A DNA stretch of 64,000 bases from AC-37 sp036386455 (GCA_036386455.1 DASVVS010000119.1:55025-119024), one strand, 5' to 3'; shown: positions 9,009-18,412, counted from the stretch's first letter. Program-made: numbers and translations. Notes: generated by a model from the letters alone, not told the origin.

Positions 9009-9090
9009 CCGCTCCGCCCGGCCCGGCTAGCCGCTCCGCCCGGCTCGGCTCGCGGCTCCGCCCGGCTCGGCTCGCGGCTCCGCCCGGCCC
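9003..9090. repeat. Four tandem copies of a 22-bp GC-rich repeat between convergent genes
   Basis: Four adjoining 22-base units follow the pattern GGCTAGCCGCTCCGCCCGGC plus two pyrimidines, with GGCTAG replaced by GGCTCG and CCGC by GCGG in the last two. The array begins over the stop of the GGDEF/HD-GYP gene and ends two bases before the stop of the LuxR gene. No long T run is present, so it is not a classical terminator. Confidence 0.8.
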
Positions 9091-9091
9091 G

Positions 9092-9700
9092 CTAGCGCAG
9101 CAGCCCCAGCTCCTGCGCCCGGACGATCGCCTCCGCGCGGTTGCGCGCGCTCATCTTCCGGTAGAGCGTGCTCGCGTGCTCCTTCACGGTGTTGGGCGAG
9201 AGGGTCAGCTGCGCGGCGATCTCGCGGTTGGTCGCCCCGGCGCCGATCAGCTCGAGCACCTCGAGCTCGCGCTGGGTGAGGATGCGCGGGGCGGACTCGG
9301 ACTCGGGCGTGAACAGGCTCATCCCGAGCGCGACCGTGCGCGCCGCGCCGGCGATCTCGCCGCCGTGCCAGGTGCTGGGCACCGCGCCCGCGGCTCCCGC
9401 CGCGCGGGCGCGCCGCTTCGACATCGGCTCCGAGGTCAGGAGCAGCACGCGGGTGCGCGGGGACTCCGTCGTGAGGCGCTCGCACATGTCGAGCGCGAAC
9501 GAGCCGGGCAGGCTCGCACCCACGATCGCCACCCCCGGCAGGTGGCGCCGCGCGAGCAGCTGAGCTTCGTGAGCGCTGCGGGCGCCGAGGAACTCCTCGA
9601 CCCACGGCTCGTCGGCCAGCAGCTCGCGGAACCCGAGCTGCACCACGTCGCGCTCGTCGACGAGGAGGACCTTTGTCCGGAGGGCGGGACCGCGCTGCAT
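9092..9700 (-). CDS. LuxR/NarL-type regulator with degenerate receiver domain
   Basis: The C-terminal 65 residues are a LuxR DNA-binding helix-turn-helix (LTQRELEVLELIGAGATNRE, then SPNTVKEHASTLYRKM). The N-terminal region has receiver-like organisation with the acidic pair D15-E16, but the usual phospho-acceptor Asp is missing: the strand reads PGVAIVGASLPG, with Gly61 where Asp is expected, and the conserved Lys is replaced (AVPS). It is therefore a pseudo-receiver unlikely to be phosphorylated. I chose ATG at 9700 (MQRGPALRTKVLLVD), which starts just before the first beta strand; an in-frame ATG at 9760 would add a Pro-rich tail. No sensor kinase is adjacent. Confidence 0.8.
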   Translation of the reverse strand: MQRGPALRTKVLLVDERDVVQLGFRELLADEPWVEEFLGARSAHEAQLLARRHLPGVAIVGASLPGSFALDMCERLTTESPRTRVLLLTSEPMSKRRARAAGAAGAVPSTWHGGEIAGAARTVALGMSLFTPESESAPRILTQRELEVLELIGAGATNREIAAQLTLSPNTVKEHASTLYRKMSARNRAEAIVRAQELGLLR

Positions 9701-9901
9701 GGCGGCCACCCTGAATGGCGTAACCCGTGTCGGGAATCCCCCGTTCGGAGGTGGGCACACCAGAAACCCCCAAACGGCGAGGTCGCCCCACCCGCGGGCG
9801 GGCCCCCGGCCGTCGGGACGCGGCCCCCACCTGCGGGAGACACACGCCGCAGTCCCAAGAGAGGACGGCCGGGCCCCCTGCCCGCTACCCTCGGCGGCTC
9901 A

Positions 9902-9975
<74 letters not shown>

Positions 9976-10024
9976 CTGACTCCTGGGCAATAGTGTTCGC
10001 GTCCGTGCCGGCCGGACGGACAGC

Positions 10025-10690
10025 ATGACCAGCGAGCCCCAGATCGAGGAGGCGCGCGCCGCGGTGGCCGCCGCCGCCCGGCGGCTCGCCGCCGAGCGGC
10101 TCGTGCTCGGCACCTCCGGCAACGTGAGCCTGCGCTTCGGCGAGTCGGTCGCCGTCAGCCCCACGGGCGCCAAGCTGGCCGAGCTCGACCCCGCGCAGGT
10201 GGCGGTCGTGGACATCGACGGCCGGCAGACCGCGGGTCCGCTGGCACCCACCTCGGAGCTCGGCCTGCACCTCGGCGTGCACGCCGCGCGCGGCGATGGC
10301 GCCGTGATCCACACGCACGCCCCGTTCGCCACCGCCCTGTCCTGCGTGCTGGACGAGCTCCCGGCGGTCCACTACGAGATGCTGCGCTTCGGCGGCTCGG
10401 TCCGGGTCGCGCCGTACGCCACGTTCGGCTCGGAGGAGCTCGCTGCCGCGGTGCACACCGCGCTCGACGGACGCACCGCCGCGCTGATGGCGAACCACGG
10501 CGCCGTCGTGGCGGCGGCGAGCATGGACGCGGCCATCGAGCTCTCGCTGCTGCTCGAATGGGCCTGCGAGGTCTACTGGCGAGCGGCTTCGCTCGGCACG
10601 CCGCGCACGCTCGGCGAGGACGACCTGCGCGCGGTGGTCGAGCAGGTGGCGGCGATCGGCTATGGGACCACACGGGAGGTGGAGAGGTGA
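10025..10690 (+). CDS. Class II aldolase/adducin family protein (fuculose-phosphate aldolase-like)
   Basis: The protein has 221 residues with the class II aldolase zinc site: His96-x-His98 in IHTHAPFA and His158 in MANHGAVV, plus the TSGNVSLR phosphate-binding loop near the N-terminus and the acidic residue in PTSELGLH. Family members cleave sugar 1-phosphates such as L-fuculose or L-rhamnulose phosphate, giving dihydroxyacetone phosphate and an aldehyde; 5-methylthioribulose phosphate dehydratases share the fold. The next gene, a PfkB kinase, overlaps its stop, which suggests kinase and aldolase act in sequence on one sugar or on a salvage product. A TAGTGT box at 9991-9996, just after the tRNA, may be its -10. 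Confidence 0.8.
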   Translation: MTSEPQIEEARAAVAAAARRLAAERLVLGTSGNVSLRFGESVAVSPTGAKLAELDPAQVAVVDIDGRQTAGPLAPTSELGLHLGVHAARGDGAVIHTHAPFATALSCVLDELPAVHYEMLRFGGSVRVAPYATFGSEELAAAVHTALDGRTAALMANHGAVVAAASMDAAIELSLLLEWACEVYWRAASLGTPRTLGEDDLRAVVEQVAAIGYGTTREVER

Positions 10691-11613
10691 GCGACATGAC
10701 CGCGGTCTGCCTCGGCGCGCACGTGCTCGACGTGCTCGCTCGGCCGGTCGACGAGATCCCCGAGGGCCAGGGCGGCGCGCTCGTGGAGGAGATCCGCATG
10801 GCGCCGGCCGGCTCGGCGGGCGGCACGGCCGTGGTGCTCGCCAAGCTCGGCGCGCGCGTGCTGAGCGCCGGCGCGATCGGGCACGACCCGCTCGGCGACG
10901 CGCTCGTGGAGCAGCTCGAGCGCTGGGGCGTGGACGCGAGCGGCCTCGTCCGCAAGACCGGCGTGCAGACCTCGGCCTCGGTCCTGCCGATCCGGGCGAA
11001 CGGCGACCGCCCGGCGCTGCACGTGATCGGGGCGAACGGCTCGCTGACCGAGGACGACGTGCCCTGGGAGGCCGTGGAGGAGGCCACGCACGTGCACGCG
11101 GGCGCCCCCGAGATCGCGGGCCCGGAGCTGTGCGCGAAGGTGCTCGAGCGCGCGCGGGCGGCGGGGGCGGTGACCTCGGCGGACATGCTCGCCGACGGCA
11201 ACCCCGGCATCCGCGACTGGGTCGCGCCGGCGTTCGCCCACGTGGACCATCTGCTCGTGAACCGCGACCAGGCGTGCGGCCTCGCGGAGGAGGAGGACGT
11301 GAGCGCGGCGTGCGCGAAGCTACGCGAGCTCGGGCCGTCGGTGGTGGCGGCCACGCTCGGCGCCGACGGCGCGCTGGTCGTCTCGGCGGAAGGCGAGGAG
11401 CGCGTGCCCGCCTACGAGGTCGAGGTCGTGGACACGTCCGGCTGCGGCGACGCCTTCAGCGCCGGCTACCTCCGCGCCCTGGCCGCGGGCCGGCCGCTGC
11501 GCGAGGCGGCTGCGCTCGGCTGCGCGGCGGCGACCTTCGTGGCCGGCGGCCTGGGCAGCGACGCCGGGGAGTTCGACCTCGAGGCCGCCGAGCGGCTTGC
11601 GTACGGAGGATGA
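10687..11613 (+). CDS. PfkB/ribokinase family carbohydrate kinase
   Basis: GTG at 10687 overlaps the aldolase stop (GTGA); ATG at 10696 is a fallback. The 308-residue protein shows PfkB signature 1 (a Gly-rich stretch near residue 42, GSAGGTAVVLAKLGA) and signature 2, DTSGCGDAFSAGY, whose Asp is the catalytic base. It phosphorylates a sugar or nucleoside using ATP. Coupling to a class II aldolase suggests that the kinase product is the aldolase substrate, as in ketose-1-phosphate breakdown. The substrate cannot be read from the sequence. The 42-base gap before the SDR gene keeps the three in a likely operon. Confidence 0.83.
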   Translation: MSDMTAVCLGAHVLDVLARPVDEIPEGQGGALVEEIRMAPAGSAGGTAVVLAKLGARVLSAGAIGHDPLGDALVEQLERWGVDASGLVRKTGVQTSASVLPIRANGDRPALHVIGANGSLTEDDVPWEAVEEATHVHAGAPEIAGPELCAKVLERARAAGAVTSADMLADGNPGIRDWVAPAFAHVDHLLVNRDQACGLAEEEDVSAACAKLRELGPSVVAATLGADGALVVSAEGEERVPAYEVEVVDTSGCGDAFSAGYLRALAAGRPLREAAALGCAAATFVAGGLGSDAGEFDLEAAERLAYGG

Positions 11614-11655
11614 GCGAGAGGGGCCGCCGCGCGCGGCCGTACAGGGGGTGACCAC

Positions 11656-12453
11656 GTGGAGTTAGGCGGAAAGCGTGCGCTGGTGACCGGCGCGACCGGC
11701 GGCATCGGGAAGGCGATCGCGCGGGCGCTGCACGCCCAGGGCGCGACCGTGCTCGTCACCGGGCGCCGGGCGGAAGTGCTAGACGAACTGGCGGCGGCGC
11801 TCGGCGACCGCGTCGAGGCGCTGCCGGCGGACCTGCAGAGCGCCGAGGACGTCCGGCGGCTCTGCGACCGCGCCGGCGACGTGGACGTGCTCGTCGCGAA
11901 CGCGGGCGCGCCGGGGAGCGGGACCCTCGACGAGTACACGACCGAGCAGATCGACCGCGTGCTCGACGTGAATCTGCGCTCGGCCATCCACATGACGCAT
12001 GCTCTGCTGCCCCGGATGCTCGAGCGGCGCGCGGGTCACTTCGTCTACATCTCGTCCATCTCGGGCAAGGTCGCCAGCGCGAGGGCGTCGCTGTACAACG
12101 CCACGAAGTTCGGGCTGCGCGGCTTCTCGCTCGGGCTGCACGAGGACCTGCACGGCACGGGCGTCGGCTGCACCACCATCTTCCCGGGCTTCATCTCCGA
12201 CGCGGGCATGTGGGCGGAGGCGTCGCTCGACACGCCCCCGGGGGCGGGCACGAAGAAGCCGGAGGACGTGGCGAACGCCGTCCTCAGGGCCCTGCGCAAG
12301 AACCCGCGCGAGATCGACGTGGCCGGCGTGATGCTGCGCTCCGGGGGGTGGCTCACCGGCTTCTCGCCGAGCCTCGTGGCGGCGCTTCAGCGCTCGGGCG
12401 GCGCTGCCGAGGTCGGCACCAGGCTCGCGGAGGCACAGCGCGACAAGCGCTGA
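11656..12453 (+). CDS. Short-chain dehydrogenase/reductase (classical SDR)
   Basis: This 265-residue classical SDR has TGATGGIG at residues 11-18 for NAD(P) binding, NAG at 82-84, a catalytic Ser134 in YISSISG, and Tyr147-x3-Lys151 (YNATK). The Arg-rich turn after the second strand (TGRRAE) suggests NADPH. GTG at 11656 starts it, with a GGGGGTGA Shine-Dalgarno-like stretch just upstream. It may reduce or oxidise the product of the kinase/aldolase genes upstream, but the C-terminal tail resembles generic SDRs active on hydrophobic substrates, so the link is only positional. Confidence 0.85.
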   Translation: MELGGKRALVTGATGGIGKAIARALHAQGATVLVTGRRAEVLDELAAALGDRVEALPADLQSAEDVRRLCDRAGDVDVLVANAGAPGSGTLDEYTTEQIDRVLDVNLRSAIHMTHALLPRMLERRAGHFVYISSISGKVASARASLYNATKFGLRGFSLGLHEDLHGTGVGCTTIFPGFISDAGMWAEASLDTPPGAGTKKPEDVANAVLRALRKNPREIDVAGVMLRSGGWLTGFSPSLVAALQRSGGAAEVGTRLAEAQRDKR

Positions 12454-12484
12454 AGCCGCGCGCTTTCGCCGCCGCCCAGCGATA

Positions 12485-13921
12485 ATGCGCCGGGTGGAGA
12501 TACGCAGGCCGCTGCTGATAGGTGCCGCCGCGGCCGCGCTCGCGCTGCCGGCGGCCCCCGCGCACGCGAAGACGCGGCAGTCGGTCGCCATCGGCCTGGA
12601 CGCGGGCGCCACCCAGCGCGTGGACGTGTGCGGCGCCAAGCGGACGGCCTCCCTCGCGAGCCGCGGCCAGAAGGTGCACGCCCCGGTCACGCTCTCCGAG
12701 GCGCGCGGCCTGCGCTGGGGTGGGCGCCGCGCACGGCTCATCGTGGACCGCTGCGAGGGCGGCCGCTGGCAGCAGGTCGAGTCGCGCCGCTTCGGCACCC
12801 GCGGCGCGTACAGGCGCACGCGCTCGTACCGGCTGCCGATCGGCACCGCGAGCAGCGCCGACCTGCGGGTCCGGGCGACCGTGGAGGGCGACAAGCACCG
12901 CCGCCCCGCCAAGAGCCGGACGCTCTACCTGCGCGTGGGCCGCGGCGAGATCGTGGACGTGCCGGTCGCCTTCGACGTCGACAACGTCAACCGCACGGCG
13001 GTCCCGTGCCCGTCCGACGGCAAGCGCTACGAGATCGCCGGCCACCTGATGGCCCCGCGCGCCGTGCTCGACGCCGGCCGCGCCGTCACGGTCTTCCTGC
13101 ACGGAATCGAGATCAGCGACGCCTACTTCCGCTACCGCGGCGTGCCCGGCTACGACTTCCAGGGTGAGATGGCCGAGCTCGGCCACGCGCTGATCGTGGT
13201 CGACCGGCTCGGTCACGGCGAGAGCGATCTGCCGCCGGCCGGCGCCACCTGCGTGGGCGCGCAGGCCGACATCGCGCACCAGATCGTGGACCTCGCGCGC
13301 GCGGGGAGCTACCGGCTCGGCGGCGGGGCCGGCCGCGCGTTCGGCAAGGCCGCGCTCGCCGGACACTCGTTCGGCTCGTACATGGCCGAGGTGTCAGCGA
13401 TGTCGTTCAACAACCAGGACGCGCTGGTGCTGAACGCTTTCGCCGCGGAGGGGATCGACCTGGCGCTGCTGGCCGACCGGCAGTCGCGCGGCGAGGCGGG
13501 CAGCTGCCAGACCGGCAGCGGGTTCGAGAAGCGCCCGGGCGCGCCGACCGGCTACGCCTACCTCTGGCCCGATCGCGACATCTGGAACGCCGACACCTTC
13601 GGCAACGCCGAGCCGCGTATCGCCGAGGACAGCGAGGAGCTGCGCGAGCGCAGCCCCTGCGGCGACATCAACTCGTCGGTTCCGGCCGCGTTCACGGAGC
13701 CCGGGCAGTACAACCGGATCACCTCGCCCGTCGTGATGACCTTCGGGAGCCAGGACAAGCTCTTCCCGCCCCCGGCCGGGCAGAACCACAGGACGTTCTT
13801 CACCGGCTCGAGTGACGTGACCCTGTACGAGGTCGACGGCGGGCACACGCTGATGCTGCAGCGCACGGCGCCGGAGTTCCGGCAGAAGCTGTCCGACTGG
13901 CTGCGGGCCCGGGGCTTCTAG
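12485..13921 (+). CDS. Secreted alpha/beta hydrolase
   Basis: A signal peptide ending in APAHA is followed by about 160 residues of beta-rich sequence and then an alpha/beta hydrolase domain. The oxyanion segment is FLHGIEIS, the nucleophile Ser295 is in GHSFG, the acid is in FGSQDKLFPPP and the catalytic His is in GGHTLML. The 478-residue protein acts outside the membrane, probably as an esterase or lipase; the substrate is unknown. ATG at 12485 overlaps GATAAT (12481-12486), a good -10 hexamer. If that box is used, the message would start near the in-frame GTG at 12494, giving a signal peptide starting MEIRRPLL. Confidence 0.78.
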   Translation: MRRVEIRRPLLIGAAAAALALPAAPAHAKTRQSVAIGLDAGATQRVDVCGAKRTASLASRGQKVHAPVTLSEARGLRWGGRRARLIVDRCEGGRWQQVESRRFGTRGAYRRTRSYRLPIGTASSADLRVRATVEGDKHRRPAKSRTLYLRVGRGEIVDVPVAFDVDNVNRTAVPCPSDGKRYEIAGHLMAPRAVLDAGRAVTVFLHGIEISDAYFRYRGVPGYDFQGEMAELGHALIVVDRLGHGESDLPPAGATCVGAQADIAHQIVDLARAGSYRLGGGAGRAFGKAALAGHSFGSYMAEVSAMSFNNQDALVLNAFAAEGIDLALLADRQSRGEAGSCQTGSGFEKRPGAPTGYAYLWPDRDIWNADTFGNAEPRIAEDSEELRERSPCGDINSSVPAAFTEPGQYNRITSPVVMTFGSQDKLFPPPAGQNHRTFFTGSSDVTLYEVDGGHTLMLQRTAPEFRQKLSDWLRARGF

Positions 13922-13942
13922 GCCGGCCGCGCGAGCGGAGCG

Positions 13943-16900
13943 CTACTCGCGCACGCCGAGCGCCTCGCGCACGATGCGCGCCTGCTCGGTCCGGTGCGCC
14001 GCCGCGTAGCCCTCGCCCGGCGAGGCGCGCAGCTGGCGGCCGATGTACTCGTAGCCCACGCCGTCGGGCATGATCCACGAGAGCCGCTGCTCCATCACGT
14101 TGCGCGCGCCCATGTTCTTCGGCTCCTCCTGGGCCCACACGACGGTCTTCAGCGACGGGTAGCTGGCCATCAGCTCGCGCAGCTCGTTCTCGGCGAACGG
14201 GTAGAGCAGCTCCACGCGGCCGATCGCCACGTGGTCGAGCTCGGAGCGGCCGTCGTGGCCGACGAGGTCGTAGTAGACCTTGCCGGAGCAGAGCACGAGG
14301 CGGGTGACCTTGTCGCGCTCGCCGGGCAGCGTGGGGTCGTCGAGCACGGGGTGGAAGCGGCCGTCGGAGAGCTCCTCGAGCCCCGACGTGGCGGCCGCGT
14401 GGCGCAGCAGGCTCTTGGGCGTCATCACCACGAGCGGGCGGCGCTTCTGGATCAGCGCCTGGCGGCGCAGCAGGTGGAAGTACTGGGCCGGCGTGCTGCA
14501 GTTGGCCACGCGGATGTTGCCCTCGGCGCCGAGCTGGAGGAAGCGCTCGAGCCGCCCGCTCGAGTGCTCGGGCCCGGAGCCCTCGTACCCGTGCGGGAGC
14601 AGCAGCGTGAGCCGCGTGGCCTGGCCCCACTTGGCCAGGCCGGACACCATGAACTGGTCCACGATCACCTGGGCGCCGTTCACGAAGTCGCCGAACTGCG
14701 CCTCCCAGAGCACCAGCGTCTCGGGCGCCTGCACCGAGTAGCCGTACTCGAACCCGAGGCAGCCGGTCTCCGACAGCGGGCTGTTGTGCATCTCGAACGG
14801 AACCTCGGCCTTCGGAAGGTTCTGGATCGGCGTCCAGCGCGCGCCGGTCTGAGCGTCGTGCAGCACCAGGTGGCGCTGGCTGAAGGTGCCGCGCTCCACG
14901 TCCTGGCCGGTCAGGCGGATCGGCACGCCGAGCGCGAGCAGCGACGAGAACGCGAGCGCCTCAGCGTGCGCCCAGTCGACCTTGTCCTCGTCGAGCGCGC
15001 TGCGGCGGCGCTCGAGCAGCGGCTTGAGCTTGCGGTGCACGTTGAAGCCCTCGGGCACGCGCAGCAGCTGCTCGTTGAGCGCCCGCAGCGTGTCGCCGTT
15101 GACGGTCGTGTTCGGCTCCTGGCTGGCCGTGCGGTCGAGCTCGTGCTCCTGCGTGTCGGCGCCCTGCTGCATCGCCTCCTTGAGCTCGGAGTGCGAGTCG
15201 GCCAGCTCCCTGTAGGCGCTCTCGGCGGCCGCGTCGGCCTCCTCCTGCGAGAGGATCCCCTGCGCCACCAGCTTGTCCGCGTAGAGCTTGCGCACCGGCG
15301 GGTGGCTCTTGATCTTCTCGTACATCGTCGGCTGCGTGTAGGCGGGCTCGTCCTGCTCGTTGTGGCCGAAGCGGCGGTAGCCGATCAGGTCGATCAGCAT
15401 GTCGCGGCCGAAGCGCTCGCGGAACGCCATCGCGAGGCGGACCGCCGCGATGCAGCCCTCCACGTCGTCGGCGTTCACGTGGATGATCGGGACGTCGAAG
15501 CCCTTCGCGAGGTCCGAGGCGTAGCGGGTCGAGCGGGCCTCGCCGGGGTCGGTCGTGAAGCCGAGCTGGTTGTTCGTGATGATGTGGATCGTGCCGCCGG
15601 TGCTGTAGCCCTCGAGCGCCTGCAGGTTGAGCGTCTCGGCCACCACGCCCTGGGCCGGGAACGCGGCGTCGCCGTGGATCAGGACCGGCACGACGATCGT
15701 CGGGTCGTGCGAGAGCTCGCGGCTCGAGCGGCTCGACTGGTCGGCGCGGGCGCGGCCCTCCACAACCGGGTCGATGAACTCGAGGTGGCTCGGGTTGGGC
15801 GACAGCGTGACCTTGACGTTGCGGCCCGACTCGGTCTTGTAGGTGCCTGACGCGCCGTAGTGGTACTTCACGTCGCCGGTGCCACCGGACGGCATCGCCG
15901 TGTCGGCCTCGAGGTTCTGCTCGCCCTCGAACTCCACGAGGATCGTGCGGTAGCCCCGGCCGACGGTGTGCGCGATCACGTTGAGCCGCCCGCGGTGGGC
16001 CATGCCGAGCACCACCTCGCGCGCTCCGGCCGTGGAGGCCAGCTCGATCGTCTCGTCGAGCATCGGCACGAGCATGTCGAGGCCCTCGATCGAGAACTGC
16101 TTGCGCCCGAGGAAGGCCTTGTGCAGGTACTGCTCGAGCGCCTCGACCTGGGAGAGCCGCGTGAGCAGCCGCTTGCGCAGCTCCGCGTTCGGCGGCCAGC
16201 GGTGGTCGCCCGACTCGATCACCTGCCGCAGCCAGACGCGCTGCTTGTGGTCGGAGATGTGCTCGATCTCGTAGGCGATCGTGCCGCAGTACGTGTCCTG
16301 CAGGTGGGGGAGCGCGTCCGCGAAGGTCTCGCCCGGAACCGCCACGCGCAGCACCGAGGCGGGGATCTGCTTCATCAGCGCGGGCGTCAGGTTCACGGTC
16401 TCGGGGTCGAGCGCCGGGTCGCCGACCGGATCGGAGTCGAGCGGGTCGAGCTTGGCCGCGAGGTGACCGTGCATCCGGTGGGCCTTGACCACCGACGTGG
16501 CGGCCTGGACCGCCTGGAGCAGCGCCTCGTCCGGCGCGCCGGTGATGTCGGGCTTGACGGTGGACGGGGCCGGCTCGGCGGCGGTGACCGCGCCCGCGCC
16601 GTCCTCGGCTGCCTTCGGCTCGGCCACCATCGGCGCCTCGCCCAGCCCGAGCGCCGCGAAGACCGACTCGTAGAAGCTGTCCTCGCCCTGGAGCAGCTCG
16701 TCGATGCGCCGCAGGAACTGGCCGGACTCCGCGCCCTGGATCACGCGGTGGTCGTAGGTCGAGGTCATCGTCATGACCTTCGCGATGCCCAGCTCTCGCG
16801 CGCGGGACGGGTCGATGCCCTTCAGGCCCGGCGGGAGCCCGATCGCCCCGGTGGCGACGATCGTGCCCTGGCCCGGCATGAGCCGCGGCACGGATGCGAC

Positions 16901-18412
16901 GGTGCCGAGCCCGCCGGGGTTCGTGAGCGTGATGCTCGCGCCGCTGTAGGCGTCGGGCGGGAGCGTGTTGTCGCGGGCGCCCTTCACGAGCTCGTCGTAG
17001 CGGTCCACGAAGCCGGCGAGGTCGAGCGAATCGGCGTGCCTGACCACCGGCACCACGAGCGAGCGCGAGCCGTCCTTGCGCTCCACGTCCACGGCCAGGC
17101 CGATGCTCACGCCGCCCGGCACGATGCGCTGTGGCTTGCCGCCGTCCTCGTCGTAGGAGTTCGTCATCACCGGCATGTCGCGTGCGGCCTGCACGATCGC
17201 CCAGGCGATCAGGTGGGTGAAGGAGAGCTTGCGCCCGGCCTCCTTCAGCGCGCCGCGGCGGGCGGCGAGGGTGTCCACCTCGACGGTGCGGAAGCTCGTG
17301 GCCGTCGGGATCGAGCGACTCTCGTTCATGAAGCGCGCGAGCGTGGCGGCGGGTCCGCGGATGGGGGTCCTCGAAGGCTCCGCCCCTCCCTGGTCGGGTG
17401 GCGGCTTGGCCGGAGCGGCTGCCGGCGAGCCCCCGTTCGACAGCGCGGCCTCCACGTCGGCCTTCGTCACGCGCCCGCGCGGGCCGCTGCCCTCGAGCGC
17501 GTTCACGTCGATGCCGTTGGCGCTCGCCATGCGGGCGGCGACCGGTGTCGCGTTGGCCGCGCCGTTGCCGGCCGTCGCACCGTCGGCACCGACGGCGCCT
17601 CCGGCTGGGCGCGCCTCGGCCTGCTGCGGCTCCTCGCGCCGCGCCTCCTCGCCGGCCGGCATCTGCGGCGCCTTCGACTCGCCGCCGGGGGCGATCCGGC
17701 ACAGCACCGTGCCGGTGGTGACCGTCTCGTCCGGCTGGACGAGGATCTCCTTCACGATTCCGGCGATCGGCGACGGCACCTCGGCGTCGACCTTGTCGGT
17801 GGAGATCTCGACCAGGCCGTCGTCGACCGAGACCGTGTCGCCGACCGACACGAGCCACTCGAGCACCGTGCCCTCGGAGACGGACTCGCCCATCTCGGGC
17901 ATGGCGACGTCGGTCAGCTCGTCGGCGCTCGGCGCGCCGGAGGGCGCGTCGCCGGAGGGCGGGCCGCTCGCCTGCGCGGAGCCGTCGCCCACCGAGCCGA
18001 CCGCCTCGGCGGCGGCCTGGTGCGCGGCTTCGGCGTCGGCGCCGTGCTCGGCGAGCTCGACGGCCGACTCGTCCGCGGCCCACTGCGGGTGCTGCTCGGC
18101 GGCCGCCTCGGGGTCGCCGCCGTTGCCGCCGGTTGGCGCGCTTCCGGACGATCCGTCCCCGTTCACCTCGATCTCGCCGAGCACCGTACCGGTGGGCACC
18201 GTCTCGTCGGGGCCGACGAGGATGCGCTTCAGGACGCCGCTCGCGGGGGCCGGAACCTCGGCGTCGACCTTGTCCGTCGAGACCTCGACGATCCCCTCGT
18301 CGAGCTCTACCGGGTCACCCTCGTTCTTCAGCCACTCGAGGACGGTGCCTTCGGTAACCGATTCGCCCATCTCGGGCAGGGTGATTTGGACGGTCGTCGT
18401 CCCCGTGGCCAT
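13943..18412 (-). CDS. kgd: Fused 2-oxoglutarate dehydrogenase: two lipoyl domains, E2 core and E1 (Kgd type)
   Basis: The 1489-residue chain contains, in order: lipoyl domain 1 (about 7-83, Lys48 in STDKVDAEV), an Ala/Glu-rich linker, lipoyl domain 2 (168-242, Lys207 in the same motif), a linker, an E3-binding peripheral domain (288-325), an E2 acyltransferase core (about 345-580, His555 in YDHRVIQG), and a thiamine-diphosphate E1 (about 640-1489, with MAHRGRLNV, GDAAFPAQG at 914 and NNQLGFTT at 947). It converts 2-oxoglutarate to succinyl-CoA in the TCA cycle with a separate E3. Mycobacterial and corynebacterial Kgd/OdhA have E2 core plus E1 but no lipoyl domain, so the N-terminus here is unusual. 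Citrate synthase is also in the window. GAGGA lies upstream of ATG 18412. Confidence 0.93.
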   Translation of the reverse strand: MATGTTTVQITLPEMGESVTEGTVLEWLKNEGDPVELDEGIVEVSTDKVDAEVPAPASGVLKRILVGPDETVPTGTVLGEIEVNGDGSSGSAPTGGNGGDPEAAAEQHPQWAADESAVELAEHGADAEAAHQAAAEAVGSVGDGSAQASGPPSGDAPSGAPSADELTDVAMPEMGESVSEGTVLEWLVSVGDTVSVDDGLVEISTDKVDAEVPSPIAGIVKEILVQPDETVTTGTVLCRIAPGGESKAPQMPAGEEARREEPQQAEARPAGGAVGADGATAGNGAANATPVAARMASANGIDVNALEGSGPRGRVTKADVEAALSNGGSPAAAPAKPPPDQGGAEPSRTPIRGPAATLARFMNESRSIPTATSFRTVEVDTLAARRGALKEAGRKLSFTHLIAWAIVQAARDMPVMTNSYDEDGGKPQRIVPGGVSIGLAVDVERKDGSRSLVVPVVRHADSLDLAGFVDRYDELVKGARDNTLPPDAYSGASITLTNPGGLGTVASVPRLMPGQGTIVATGAIGLPPGLKGIDPSRARELGIAKVMTMTSTYDHRVIQGAESGQFLRRIDELLQGEDSFYESVFAALGLGEAPMVAEPKAAEDGAGAVTAAEPAPSTVKPDITGAPDEALLQAVQAATSVVKAHRMHGHLAAKLDPLDSDPVGDPALDPETVNLTPALMKQIPASVLRVAVPGETFADALPHLQDTYCGTIAYEIEHISDHKQRVWLRQVIESGDHRWPPNAELRKRLLTRLSQVEALEQYLHKAFLGRKQFSIEGLDMLVPMLDETIELASTAGAREVVLGMAHRGRLNVIAHTVGRGYRTILVEFEGEQNLEADTAMPSGGTGDVKYHYGASGTYKTESGRNVKVTLSPNPSHLEFIDPVVEGRARADQSSRSSRELSHDPTIVVPVLIHGDAAFPAQGVVAETLNLQALEGYSTGGTIHIITNNQLGFTTDPGEARSTRYASDLAKGFDVPIIHVNADDVEGCIAAVRLAMAFRERFGRDMLIDLIGYRRFGHNEQDEPAYTQPTMYEKIKSHPPVRKLYADKLVAQGILSQEEADAAAESAYRELADSHSELKEAMQQGADTQEHELDRTASQEPNTTVNGDTLRALNEQLLRVPEGFNVHRKLKPLLERRRSALDEDKVDWAHAEALAFSSLLALGVPIRLTGQDVERGTFSQRHLVLHDAQTGARWTPIQNLPKAEVPFEMHNSPLSETGCLGFEYGYSVQAPETLVLWEAQFGDFVNGAQVIVDQFMVSGLAKWGQATRLTLLLPHGYEGSGPEHSSGRLERFLQLGAEGNIRVANCSTPAQYFHLLRRQALIQKRRPLVVMTPKSLLRHAAATSGLEELSDGRFHPVLDDPTLPGERDKVTRLVLCSGKVYYDLVGHDGRSELDHVAIGRVELLYPFAENELRELMASYPSLKTVVWAQEEPKNMGARNVMEQRLSWIMPDGVGYEYIGRQLRASPGEGYAAAHRTEQARIVREALGVRE

